Of a stretch of 64,000 nt of DNA, positions 21,700 to 32,972 are shown one piece after another. Both the position numbers and the translations under genes were made by a program. The notes under the pieces are model-generated. The model was not told where the DNA came from. It ran no database searches and saw only the letters and a list, made by a program, of their open reading frames with translations. The first letter of the stretch is position 1. The number at the start of each line of letters is the position of its first letter. The stretch is from Daldinia sp. FL1419 (lineage: Eukaryota; Ascomycota; Sordariomycetes; Xylariales; Hypoxylaceae). The DNA lies in contig MU623421.1 in assembly GCA_025201765.1 (NCBI GenBank), forward strand, positions 62,001-126,000, written 5' to 3'.

Positions 21700-22959
21700 T
21701 TAAAATCGCGCCATCCCGAGCGCCTCCCTCCTTCCGGTGCTCGCTGGGTCAAGGTACGGTACCTCACCGGTACTCGAAGCCCGGACGCCGGTCCTGATGC
21801 CTTCAACAAGATGCGTATCGGGCTGTCACAATCCATTAGAGTCAAGAACGAACTAATATGTATGCGAGATACTCACAGTAGCAGCGTGCAGCGTGCACAC
21901 ATTACTCCAAATCGCACAAGCGCCCCTAGTCCAATGCATCCTCGCCACACAATCGTGATTGCGGGTAATGAGCCTCAGGACATAATCCCGAATGATCTGG
22001 TCCTCGTACGAATAGACATCGTTAATACGACTAACGTGCAGCCCCGCGCCCGCGAACAGCGACTTCCACCCGGTCACCGGGTGTGTGCGGATCACGGGGT
22101 GCGACGGCGAGAACTCGTAGTCCTTGTTAAGGGGCGAGCCGCGCGGCGTCATGACGTCGTACCCGCCGGCCTTGCACGCCGACTCGAAGACGGGCTGCGC
22201 GCAGGTTGCGGTTAGTGTTTCGAGGAACTTTTGGAATGGCGGCGATAGCCGGTCGTATAGCTCGTAGCCGGATACCCAGAGCGTGTCGCCGCCGGCTGAG
22301 GGCGTGTCTTGCATTCTTAGGAAGGAGAAGTCGGAGGGGCAGTTTTCGAAGAGACCTAAGATTTGGGGCTAAGTGTGAGCTCTTGGGGAGGGAATAAGGT
22401 GCTCGGTCAACGTACTGTCGCTGTGCCATTCCCGACCCAGATCTCGGGGCTCGCCGCCCGAACCGGGTCGGTTCTTCATGGTCGCGTATAGCTTCTTGGC
22501 CGCCTCGGAGTTGATAACATAGCTGGACTCACGTTAGTATTGGACTTGGATGTTCAAATCCAGCTAATTTTACTAAACTTACATGTGCTTGTCGGTAGTT
22601 CCGTCTGCCATGGGGAGATTGTTAGGGTCATTGTACAGGGGGTGCACGTGCAGTCCATTCTCAGGAGGTCGTCCCGTTAGCTTGCCAAGCAAGTCCGTGA
22701 TGGTCTTTTGCTCTTCGACAGAAAGGTCATCTTGAGGGGCTCTGAAGAAGACTACGCCGCGCTCGCAGATAGTAATAGCGAGGTCTTTCAATTGTTCTTC
22801 AGCGTTAGGAGCAGTTAACATGTCCTTGAGCTTTGCGGTGGGGTATTCCCGACCGATGATAGGGGTGGTATCAACATATTCGAGATGATCGATGGACGAG
22901 CCCTTCTTCATGGGCTCCCGTTTGAGCTTGTTCATAGACAGAGAGCCCATCTTGTGCAA
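21700..22959 (-). CDS. TauD/TfdA-family 2-oxoglutarate-dependent dioxygenase
   Basis: Fe(II)/2-oxoglutarate dioxygenase of the taurine/sulfonate family (yeast Jlp1-like). Known members hydroxylate a substrate next to the sulfonate or a related acid group; the substrate here cannot be read from sequence. Four exons, 22583-22959, 22416-22522, 21877-22355 and 21700-21822, total 1086 nt (361 aa). The joins give TTDKHIYVINSEAAKK and GREWHSDSLFENCPSDFSFL. The HxD iron pair is in EWHSDS, the distal His in CTLHAATPDTH, and the 2-oxoglutarate-binding Arg in TGVRASS. The C-terminus LDPASTGRREALGMARF fits the family. The first ATG (22959) gives MHKMGSLSMNK; the ATG at 22950 is an alternative start. The gene is divergent from the sugar transporter gene, so the two may share control (inference). 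Confidence 0.92.
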
Positions 22960-23468
22960 TAAACAGTATACTATTATGCTTTCGCCCTATGAAATCGCTA
23001 AGGGACTAGGAGAGCTGTTGAGTGACTAACGGGAGTCTGGATTCCGGTAAGCGAAGGGGAGCCGGCCACTTATATCAACAAGATTATAGCTTACCGTCCG
23101 ATGAAACCGGAGGATTTCCAAGCTACCCCAACATTCAACACCGTCCATCGCTTAAGCGTCTGCCGTCTGGGGTATGCGGGGGCAGCCAAGGGGCTATGTC
23201 GATTTTGGATGTCGGCAATGTGAATCTGGGGAAGTTTGGGGTTAGGATGCGGAGATCACATATCAATAGTTCGCCAAACGACACCGCTACGAGAAGACCC
23301 GAGGGTCGGGACATGAAGTAGCGCGTCTGCTCTGTCGGGATGGGCGATTGATCCTCCATGGGTTAATAACTTCTTCAAGAGGCTGCCTCTCTGCCTCTTC
23401 TTTATCGACAGGAACCTCTACATCTTCATCTGCGTCTTAGCATTAGAAAGACACATACTGCCGCAGTC
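22960..23468. promoter_or_regulatory. Shared divergent promoter, TauD-type gene and MFS transporter
   Basis: A 509-bp spacer separates the ATGs of two divergently transcribed genes. Both directions must have their promoters here or nearby. I do not see a clear TATA box; short frames in it are not supported as genes. Co-regulation is suggested only by arrangement. Confidence 0.5.
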
Positions 23469-25311
23469 ATGGTGGCCGCCGCTATATCAGCTAATCCGCT
23501 ACAACTTGATATTCGCAGCCACACGAAGTGCCTTGCGATTTGTTTTGTTGTCACCGTCTCGAGTTTTCAATATGGCCTTGATTACGCCCTCGTCGGTGGC
23601 TTTATGGCCATGCCTGGCTTCTTGAAAGTCTTTGGCTATTACGACGAGGCAGCACACAAGTGGGCTATCGATCCGACTGTTCAGCAACTCATCTCCTCTC
23701 TAATGACAATCGGAACATTTGTAGGCTCGCTTTCGGTTGGACCGTTCAGCTCCAAATTCGGCCGACGACAGGGGTTGTGGACGGCGTCCTTGCTGAACTA
23801 TATCGCTACGGCCATAATGATTGGAACAACGAACTTGGGTGCATTATACTTCGCTCGCTTCGTTCTTGGTAAGTCTTGAATCTATAATTGTTCCGAATTA
23901 GGATCGCTTATAGTTACACGCGTATAGGAATTTCTGTCGGCTGGTTCCTCACTTTTGCCCAAGTTTACATCAACGAAGCAGCCCCCGCCCATCTCCGGGG
24001 GATTGCCTTTGCCGTATACCAGAGTCAGCTTTCCATAGGCTCCATCGTTGGAGCAGCCATTGATTATGGCACCCACAATATGCTCGGCAAGGAGGCTTAT
24101 CGAATCCCCCTTTCTATCTTCTTCGTTGCTCCAACCATTCAGACGATTGCCATGCTTTTCTTCCCTGAGAGTCCGCGATGGCTCATGACACAAGGAAAGG
24201 AGGCCGAAGCCGAGTCGGCGCTCCGAAGGCTTCGAAATAAGAATATTAAAGAGAACGAATTCCAAGCAGAATTTGAGGAAATTAGAACTTCCACGGCAGC
24301 GCAGGCCGACCAATTCAAGGGGAAACATCTTTGGGTTGAGATGTGGAAGGGAACTAATCGGCGCCGATCTCTCCTTTCTGTCGCAGTCATCTGCTTCCAC
24401 TGTGCCAATGGTAAGCAATGTTTTACGGACAAGTAGTATGTATGTCTTGCTAACATATGTGCATAGGCTCCTCTTGGGTAAATACTCCCGCAACCCTATA
24501 GCTTGAATAATAAATAGAAATTAACTGCTCTCAAATAGTTGAATATTTATACGACCTATTTCCTCACCGTTGCTGGCGTGAAGGAAGCGTTTTCATACTC
24601 TACTATGATAACCTGCATGGGACTCGTTGGCGTTTTGACTAGCTTCTTCGTTGTCCGTCATATCGATCGTCGCGTTATTCTTCTCATCGGGGTTGCTGCA
24701 TGTGGTTTCTGTCAACTTGCGTTTGCGGTCGCTTGGACTGTGGCTCCGGGAACTGTGGTCACCGCCAAGGTCGTCATCGCCTTTATCGCGCTGTTCACAT
24801 TCTTTTATGTTGCTTATGGTAAATTTCGTTAACGAATCCTGTATGAGAACATCTTTTGCTAACTTTTGAAGCCCCTTACGCTTGGCTCCTCGGAGGCGAA
24901 TTACCTAGTAACCATCTCCGAGCTCACACCTACGGCGTGGCCACTGCGCTCAACTTCCTGGGGAATTGGCTTGGTGTTTTTACCGCGCCATACTTCATCA
25001 ACCCGGCTAGTCTTGGATGGAGCGCTAAATACGGGTTAGTAATTATAATAAAATGCTCGATATTTTCACTGACAACGTCGCCTAATAGATACATTTGGTT
25101 TGGTTCTAATATGATCTTATTTCTGTACACCTGGGCTTTTATTCCCGAGACGCGCGATCGAACCCTCGAGGAAATCAATGAGATATTCGAAGCCAACGTT
25201 CCGGCTCGGAAGTTCAAGAAATACATCTGCACGGGTACGGAAGCTGTAAAGTCAGCGGTTATTGAGGAAAAGAATAGGAGTACGTCCCATATCGAGGAGG
25301 TGGCCCCGTAG
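23469..25311 (+). CDS. MFS sugar transporter
   Basis: Plasma-membrane major facilitator of the sugar porter family, expected to have 12 membrane segments. Six exons: 23469-23868, 23928-24410, 24467-24477, 24539-24818, 24872-25034 and 25089-25311, total 1560 nt (519 aa). Family signatures: FGRRQG after segment 2, ARFVLGISVGW before the second third of the N-half, PESPRWLMTQGKEAEA, a loop motif DRRVILLIGV in the C-half, and PETRDRTLEEINEIFE after the last segment. The third exon is only 11 bp (GCTCCTCTTGG) and encodes the end of a GSSW turn; without it the frame breaks. In the first extracellular segment the usual PESPR partner regions are normal. Substrate is not predictable; plant or uronic sugars are possibilities. 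Divergent from a TauD-type dioxygenase gene. Confidence 0.92.
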
Positions 25312-27597
25312 GCACTAAGACATTACCGAAGCCAAACAGTTCCTGGTCTTCTCTAGGAGAGGACGTAGTAACGTCTTATCAGAATTATGAAGGGTTGCCA
25401 TTTTTTTTCGATGTTATTGTTGCTATAGTTCCTGTTTATACATTGCTCCAGGCTGTGGCTTGATTGGTAGAATGATTTAGTATCGCCATATACTTTGTAA
25501 TTAAAACAGTTATCGAGGGTGCTTCTTGGTAGGGGGCTTGACATGTAAATACGTTGTCCAAAATGGTAGGAATTGAATTATAATCTCTATTTACGCGTGG
25601 TGTATATAGTGCCTTTTACCTAAGTGGTATATCAATTTCCGATGATAATATTTACTAAGGCATCCAGACGAAATGTGTGAAAACATCCATATTTCCGTGG
25701 TAGCTACCTCCTGGCTCGTCGTATATTATGTGCTTAATCACGGATCCCTCTGTTACTGACGCTCAAGACTAGGTTGATGTGATCGATGGAAAGTGCTTCG
25801 CCCATCTCCCTGGCTATTATCCTGGTGCTACTTAATAATCTGATATATCACTAAGCGTTCTTGTAAGAAACATTTTGATTGTATGTCAGACTCACCCGTC
25901 TACCGTTTACCTCTATCTTCGCTAAACGTAAGACACCCTTCTCGGGTCAGGCAATACGCATGTTCCATTAGAAGCACATCATTCCCGCTATGCTATATCA
26001 TTCTCCACCAGTTTTACATCCACATAAGCCACTTATAGTCTGGCCTTTGGGAGGTGGTAATGTACTATTTGCGGACTATGACGAGAAAGCATACTTTATC
26101 CGGGCTATAATGCCTACGACGCGCGATAGTAAGTCTTCATCGATCAGGATACACCCCTTTTTCTCACTAACGTAGCCATAAGCTAGGCATACTTGAATGA
26201 TAGCTCGCTTCTCCCCTTGCGGGAACTATTTCCATATCGCTAACGTCGAAGGGCAACTGGCCGGCGGAAGACCAGTCATCGTATCATCCCTAAATGAGAG
26301 CCATAAAAAGAAACAGGAGATAGTGCTATCTCTTTTTCTTACTACTCATCGTCTCTCTTCAAGAAAAACAACCAGAAGCCTTCCTAGATTCATCCACAAG
26401 GTAAAGCTTACGTTTGGTCAATTTACGGCCCTATCTCTTGCCAAAATACCCTGAACATCCACTTGAACCCCTGAACATTTGCACTTTACTCTTAGCGGCA
26501 ATCGACTCAACACCTTCCCCATTAGCCTCTTTAGGCCTCCCGAGTCTTCCCTTATTACCATCACCACTCCAAGGCTATCGGTTATGCTCCCCTTATCCGC
26601 TTCGGGCGGTAGGTATTTTCTAGACGAAGAAAAAGACTTGGGTGGATGGGCCAAACTTAGCGCCGAGGAACGAGGAGAGGATGGGGAAGTCGGGATAATA
26701 CAGACGGATACCGAAGAGCGATTTGGAAACGGAAAGTTGACTAGGAAGATGGAGATGTTTGACTGGCGGGACGACGTTGACTGAGAGAAGATTTGTGATA
26801 TTTGTAACGGGCCACTCTCGTTTATGACAAGAGCATAGGAACCGTATTGAAGTAGCCCCTTTTCCACACTTTAGCTAATAAAGCATTACGATTCCCGTTC
26901 CTGAATATAGTGCAATTTTTAACGCCCATTAACAATAAAACAATTAGACATTTAGTTCAATAGATTTATATTCTCATGTTACAAACCTTTTAACATGGCC
27001 ACCAGCATGAAGCACATGACTCCCCTTTTTCTTCGTAGGACCCTAGATTCTAGAACCGGCGTTGTCCCTAGCACTTTGGAGTCTGTATACCGTGCCCCTT
27101 TCAAACCAACTCACATGATAGTAAACGAAAATCTCACACTCTGTTCCCTCCTGTCCCAAGTCCGATTTAAGGAGAGAGAAAAAACTTATTTGTGAGATTC
27201 TACTTCGGTACTTTGAACCAACCACCGCTATTACTTATGATAGTTAGTTACCTCGGTACGTTATGTAGGTGCCTGAGGTAAATAATAGGCAGTAGGTACA
27301 TGTGCCTGTCTAGAGAAGTTAACAACAGTACGTAGATACCTACTGTTACCATACGATTATCTATTGCACACAATGTACAGAAGAGAAAGGCCGTGCGAGT
27401 TGCAAGAACCGTGGGGCCGAATGACCTCCGTGCGAAATGTCGAGACCTGAACTAGTAGCAAGTCACTGTTCCAACTGCTCACATGTTCCCTCAAAGCAGG
27501 CATGTATCATGTAATTTGCTTGTGACTTAGGAAAAGTTTTCACGTGTTTCCTTAGTTGCTGTAGATTCCACACCTTGCTGGCCAGGCAGAAACGTTT
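25312..27597. other. Gene-poor region with a possible relic
   Basis: Downstream of the sugar transporter. Besides the WD40-like relic reported at 25990-26300, there are overlapping open frames on both strands at 26418-26867 (149 codons minus, 101 codons plus, the latter acidic at its C-terminus). Neither shows a domain I recognise. ACCT-type microsatellites occur near 27250-27345. Confidence 0.4.
25990..26300 (+). pseudogene. Possible WD40-repeat relic
   Basis: The frame starting at 25990 reads GGNVLFADYDEKAYFIRAI; after a plausible GTAAGT donor near 26130 the frame at 26197 reads IARFSPCGNYFHIANVEGQL. The second string looks like a WD40 blade (ARFSPxGxY pattern), reminiscent of the N-terminal blades of Aip1-type proteins. 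No rest of a propeller follows within the next kilobase, so if the resemblance is real this is a small decayed fragment. Chance similarity is quite possible. Confidence 0.22.
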
Positions 27598-27621
27598 CCC
27601 CCCCTATTTTTTAAGGGGGGG
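27598..27621. repeat. C7/G7 hairpin
   Basis: Seven C, then TATTTTTTAA, then seven G: an 8-bp stem (with one T-A pair) around an AT loop. It is about 200 bp upstream of an orphan TATA-like element. Confidence 0.6.
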
Positions 27622-27814
27622 CAGTGCGAATACACGCCGGAGAGCTCCATTATGGGCGCGTACCCAGGTATTTCTGCTGTAAGTCACTACGTTCCTGCAT
27701 TTTGCACGGTGACTAGAGTGAAAATAGTGGTTGGTTAGCTTGTTTCTGCATGACTTGACACGTAATAGATTTTTCAAAATACACTGTCTAATCACATTGG
27801 CCCTGGGGGGCGAG

Positions 27815-27822
27815 TATTTAAA
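27815..27822 (+). promoter_or_regulatory. Orphan promoter: TATTTAAA with CT-rich and CAA-rich leader
   Basis: TATTTAAA is followed at 27840-27878 by a C/T-rich tract and at 27895-27930 by a CAACATAACAACA-type leader, the classic layout of a strong fungal promoter and 5' UTR. No convincing gene follows: the first ATG (27974) opens only a 9-codon frame, and later frames are short. It may drive a decayed gene (see 28660-29232), a non-coding transcript, or be an old mobile-element end. Confidence 0.35.
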
Positions 27823-28659
27823 CATCTCACTCCCCCCTCAAGTCCGGCGATTTTTTCTTTCTTTCTCTCCTCACACTTCTTAACTCAACCTAACTTGAGA
27901 CAACATAACAACATAACAACAATTCAATCAAGCGAGGCCAGGCACATCCTAATACTTGGTCTAATTATCGCCGATGGCCCCCAAGAGGCTTAAGCATAAT
28001 TGAATAATTAAATAATTTCTCTTTTAAGGAAACCCGAACCGACCGGTATGGTTTGGGCTGATTATTTTCTAATCATTTATTTCAAAGCCTTGTTGTAGAC
28101 CATCTACTGCTTCAGGCGCTTGCCAACACTGGCAATGCCGGGGAGAATGGGCCAAAGACAAAGTTCGATACAAGGTGGCATCTTCTGCTAATGAGACCAT
28201 ATCGACTACTTATCCATGGTTTCTGTTGGCTCTCATTTTATAGTTGGCATAGTCGTCGCCGAAGCCAAAAATCCCCTTTATACTGGTCTGGTTCACCCCT
28301 TATCAATTACGTCCTCATCTAAAATACCTACGCCATCTAACAAATCTGCTTCGGACGATACTAAGGTAAGTCAACCCAATACAAGATACCTCACTTTCAA
28401 AGTCTTAGAATCTAACATTGGTGTTTTAGAATCATTACTATTATTATTTAAGTTACTATTTCCAACAGAGCTGAGCACCTCATAACTCGTCCCCAGGACC
28501 TCGCTTCGCCTACCAACGAGGAGAATGATGTCGCCTCGGACTAATCTTTTGAATAACCATTTCTCTCTCGGCTGTCTTTAATGGACACCGACGAAATCGG
28601 CGATTGCAAGGAAGTCTTCAACCATATTCCCGAAGCCTAGACTAGCTCCTTGCCCATAG

Positions 28660-29232
28660 TCCAAAGAGCTACCGTCAACTCCTACGCAACCCCCTCACGT
28701 GAAGGTCCTAAAGTCTTCCCCTGCCATTCTCGCTTCCCCGCGGTGGCTTCGGGCATACGGACTCCTCCCACCAGTTCTCACTCATAAGGAAAACCCGATT
28801 AAATGGGATACGGCCTCGTCGATGACGTTGAACAATATACAGTTCTAGTCAAGAACGCCCACCGTACCATCATCCGTCATACCGCATGCAACACTTTAGA
28901 ATGTAGTATATTACAACTCCATACCGTCCTTTGCGTTACTCTAAGTACCGGAGACAAATTTGCGGTAGATTACGCATGCGACTGGTTCGGCTGGGCTGGG
29001 CTGAGACGGTGACGCACTGGGAGCACTTTGTAAAGGTCCCCTTGGAGTTTGGGAGCTGGATCCCGCTAATATGATGCCCGCTTATCTCCCGGAAAGGAAG
29101 AAAGCTGAGATCCATGCTGCGTTCATGGAAGATACTTTACGTGAACTGCACGGTCACCTCCGATGTGATTTCCCCAGGGTCAATATTAAAGGGAATTATC
29201 ACAGATCATTCAACGACAAAGAATGGGGCTGA
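28660..29232 (+). pseudogene. Frame-disrupted gene of a fungal protein family of unknown function
   Basis: Three reading frames together look like one broken protein. The frame 28803-29012 reads VLCVTLSTGDKFAVDYACDWFGW; a frame shift at about 29000 continues AETVTHWEHFVKVP; a second shift at about 29040 continues LGVWELDPANMMPAYLPERK and runs open to the stop at 29232. The pattern of a 'V-x-L-x-x-G-x-x-x-A-V-D' strand followed by a W-rich segment is one I associate with uncharacterised fungal proteins, not a named family. A further in-phase stretch upstream (about 28660-28788) ends at a stop. Introns could explain one break but no good splice sites sit at either. Confidence 0.35.
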
Positions 29233-30740
29233 TTGGTGTCAAATATTTATTCGCCAGACTTGCATCACTACGGCTTAAGTACAACTGGGGTTCCGGCTTA
29301 CTCGGGAGATTCAGACTTGGGATGGACCGTCTCTGTGTGGTTAAGTCAAGCTATTACTTGATGAATACCAAAAGCCAGTTACTGGAACAACGGTAATACG
29401 GCATATAAAATGATATATAAAAATAAAAGGCATAACGCCATCAGCAGCATGGTCCGAGAGGCTAAATGGCCCGGGTATACTAGTAACCATAACTGGCCGG
29501 AAACAACCTATAATGTCGGTTCGAATTACGACTTGGGTATTTACAAGGAAACCAAGAAACACTTCCATCTTACGGCTTACACTCCACCTCATCACCATTA
29601 CCACCACCACCACCCCCACCAATACACTATCTACCTAGGTATACATGGTGCATCTCTCTTCTTGCCGCCGTTGCCCAGATCAGACACATCCGAGAGATTG
29701 GTACAAGATCCAGTACCGATTCTCCACGTCGGCTTCGCCCTCGGTCGTCCGTCAACAAGGGCTTCCCTGAAAGGTTGGGGTATTTAGGGGCTCTACTAGC
29801 ATAATGGGGCCGGTCCTCAATTCACTTTGTTCAGACATGTGGTGGTGTCCTTCGCCTTGGAGATGGAAGCTGTCGGCGCTGTGGACACTCCTTGCCAACA
29901 GCTCCCGTACCGGCCTGCCGTTCGACCCTAAAGGCTATGTTCTGTCCAGCGGTCTCGGGCTCTAGCACTATAAATATATAAATTCGCAAGCACCTGGGTC
30001 GAAATAAGGTCCAGGCCCAGGCCCAGGATAAAAATAAGGCGCCACCTCCAGCATTCTGCGGATAACCGTCATGATATGTTGGCCAAAGAAATATCACCTT
30101 TCATCATGTCGCAAGTCCCTCGAAGACCACTATTCCACAATGGATGGCGTCGGGGTTGGCACTCGGGCGCGGACCAATTTACGGTGCGGGTGCGGTCAAA
30201 GGTACCAGTACGACGCTATTCCGTCCTGTCTTAATAAAAACACTATAAAGCCATAAGATACTACAAATCGCCGACGGCTACAAATAATATAACTTATTAT
30301 ATCGTGATCCCCTGCCTTTCTTCGAATGTTGGTTATTTTTCAAGAGACCCCTGTGAATCCGGTGCATGTGTATTCTATAACATTTTGGTGTACCTAGATG
30401 GGTTGACGGTTAACGACCAAACCATGCATTGCAAAACATGATTTCTACCTGCTGAAGAGACTTCATTATGGATAATAACAGACCAGGGCATTGATTACTC
30501 CTGCCTAGAAGCATCTCCTATTTTAGATTCTTTCTGCTTTCTTGGTAGTTCAATTAGACTCATTTAAGCTTGAGAATGAATGCATGAAGTAGCAGACCCA
30601 ACACATGATAACTATTCCCAATGAAAAGTATAGGCAGTAATGAGTAGCACATAGTTCACATCAGATCCTTATAAATCCCACAGTCATGCATATCCCAATT
30701 CCCCGTATACCCACCCAACCCTATCCTCATCCATCATACC
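29233..30740. other. Intergenic, no gene recognised
   Basis: A 1.5-kb stretch upstream of the 3' end of the glutathione transferase gene. It includes a CAC/CCA-rich run (29585-29625) that creates a His-rich frame, and a short CCAGGC repeat at 30010-30026. No gene is supported. Confidence 0.45.
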
Positions 30741-32284
30741 CTATTTCTTCCCCAGAGCAGCCTTCACAGCCTGAACCTCCTCATCCAACGGCAAGATATC
30801 CGGGACCGGGCCTAGCGGAGTAATCGAGTGAGGGTTAATCTGCGTATGACTGCGCGTGTAGTGATTCTTAATGTGCAAGAAATTCGTCGTGTCCTTAAAC
30901 GCGGGAAGCTTCCAGTACAGGTTCCGCGTATAGCTATGTAGTCGAGGGTACCCCGATCGGATATCCCGGATATTGCACTTGAAATGCTGCACGTAGACCG
31001 GGTCGAAGCGGATTAGGGTTGGGAAACTTGATGGATGTTTAGTCAGTCCAGTCTAGATATTTTGGATATACCCCCCAAAAAGGGGTTCGAGTTAGACGGT
31101 AAACTCACAGTCTAACATCAACTTCCGTCAACCTCTCCCCAAACCAAAACGGCCCTCCGCTCTCCTCCAAATGCTTCTCTGCCCTATCCAGCGCCTCGAA
31201 CAGCGCTGTGACATTCCTCTCGTAAGCCTCCTGCGTCGTCGCAAACCCGCTCTTATACACGCCGTTATTAATCTGGTCGTACGTCCACTCATGCGCCTCC
31301 TCGATCTTGCTCCGCAACTCCTCGGGATACAAGTCCACTTTTGCGAACTCGGGCGGTAACTGCTCGTTAAACACGGTGCCTAGCATGCGCAGAATCTCGC
31401 TGCTCTCGTTGTTGACGATCGTGTTGGCTTTCTTGTCGAAGAGCACGGGAACCGTGAAGCGTCCCTTGTAGTCCGGGTCCACGGCGAAGTATAAGTCGCG
31501 AAGGTGCGTGTACTTCTCGTGGCCCGGGACTGGATCCGGGATCACGTTTTCGCCTTCTGCGTCCTTGTCTTCTGGGGTGGGGAATCGCCATCCTATTGAA
31601 TTCTTAGTTCTAGGTATATTCCAGGATACGATTCCCAGGGATTCCGTCCAAAAGAGAAATCACGACACGAATAAGAATCAAACATACCCTTCTCTCCCAT
31701 ATGCCAATGCACGCTCGAGAAAGAAATGAAATCGTCCAGCCCCTTGAGCTTCCTCGCAATCAAGGTCCTCGTGGCCTGTCAATAATTAGCCGATTAACCC
31801 TTTATATTCTAATAACAAGTCATCAGTTACATACCCAAGGACAAGCATAGCTGACGTAGAGATGATACCGGCCCTTCTCAGGCGGGAACCGCGCGCCCGC
31901 GTCCGTAGAAATCCAGTTCCGGAACGAGCTGCTCTGGCGCTTAAACTCGCCGCTAGTATCACCAGGCTTAACCCATTCGGTGATTTTCGAAGCCTATCTT
32001 CCAAGTTAAAAACCGCATATAGCTCTCGGAAAACTTAGGAGTCTCACCATCCTGGTTTGCTGTTGAATGTGCTTATCCACAGGGTTCAGTAACGGAGTTG
32101 AGAATATCTCGTGACGAGGTTGTTTCTGTGTCTTTCCCAAAATCGAACTATCCCTTCTTATTATATTCGAAACCGAAAAGCCGCCTCTTGATAATAAACC
32201 AGGTTGCGACGTATAACTCAAACGTGACGGTAACAATAGCTTCGCGACACGAAAAACCGCAAAAGGAGAAGTAATTATATTCAT
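30741..32284 (-). CDS. ECM4: Xi-class glutathione S-transferase (glutathionyl-hydroquinone reductase type)
   Basis: Thiol transferase of the Ecm4/Gto family, which reduces glutathionyl-hydroquinones and related conjugates with glutathione. Five exons, 32048-32284, 31835-31993, 31688-31775, 31109-31592 and 30741-31026, total 1254 nt (417 aa). The core begins [20 protein letters not shown]; the catalytic Cys is in [20 protein letters not shown], the family CPWA motif formed across an exon junction. Further matches are [40 protein letters not shown] and [20 protein letters not shown]. Exon 1 adds 78 residues before an in-frame ATG at its last codon (32050). This extension is Arg/Ser-rich and poor in acids ([20 protein letters not shown]), like a mitochondrial presequence. 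Starting at 32050 gives the usual 339-aa cytosolic length. Yeast has separate Gto proteins in different compartments. Confidence 0.9.
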
Positions 32285-32972
32285 ATGCGGACGCGGGGAA
32301 ATCTCTACATGTGCGAACTCCTTTCTAAATTTCAGCCCCCTTTATAAGTAGGTATTCTATTGCAAAGTCGTCTCTAGCTAAGATACAGAGGTCTTCAAAT
32401 CAGATGTTGTGAAAATGACGTGTGCTATGTAAGAAGTAATTCTATTCGGCTTTGTCAGAAACTCTCCTTACTCATGGATTATACCACGATTACAGATCGT
32501 GACGTAACCGTTTGAGTTACATAGTATTCTAGCATGACGAATCGGATCCAAGTATAGAAGTGGAGCGGAATAAGATAAATCGTATATGTGGAGAAGTTTG
32601 TATAACCCCAACCCATACTACCAGACTACTAAGCCATAGTTACTGGGTACGTAGTTGGATCTTATTAATACATAGAAGTGATTAGGTACGCAAGAGTATA
32701 TACAATAGCAAAAACATTCAATAGCGGTCAATGAAAGGGCATTGGACAAAACTAAGTCTATTCACGACTACCTAAACTAATTTCCTTTGGGGATTTGCGA
32801 CAGAACTTGCAATTCCGTTCGAGAAGCAAATAGTGCACTAACACAGCGCATGTTAGACCCACACCATACAAGATATCTATCCTCATAATCCCGGGAATTA
32901 AATAAAGTGCACGAGTGGAGAGCACCGCGTAGTGCATCGTATACCAGACAGCTGACATGCCTATCACGCCGT
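32285..32972. other. Intergenic between GST and UBA1
   Basis: Promoter of the glutathione transferase gene (close to 32285) and 3' flank of the E1 gene. AT-rich and without supported coding sequence. Confidence 0.45.

Noticed and set aside
26418..26867. Overlapping frames of 149 (-) and 101 (+) codons
   Set aside because: Neither shows a family pattern; at most one could be real and I cannot tell which.
29410..29787. His-rich 125-codon frame
   Set aside because: His run comes from a CAC/CCA microsatellite; no other coding features.
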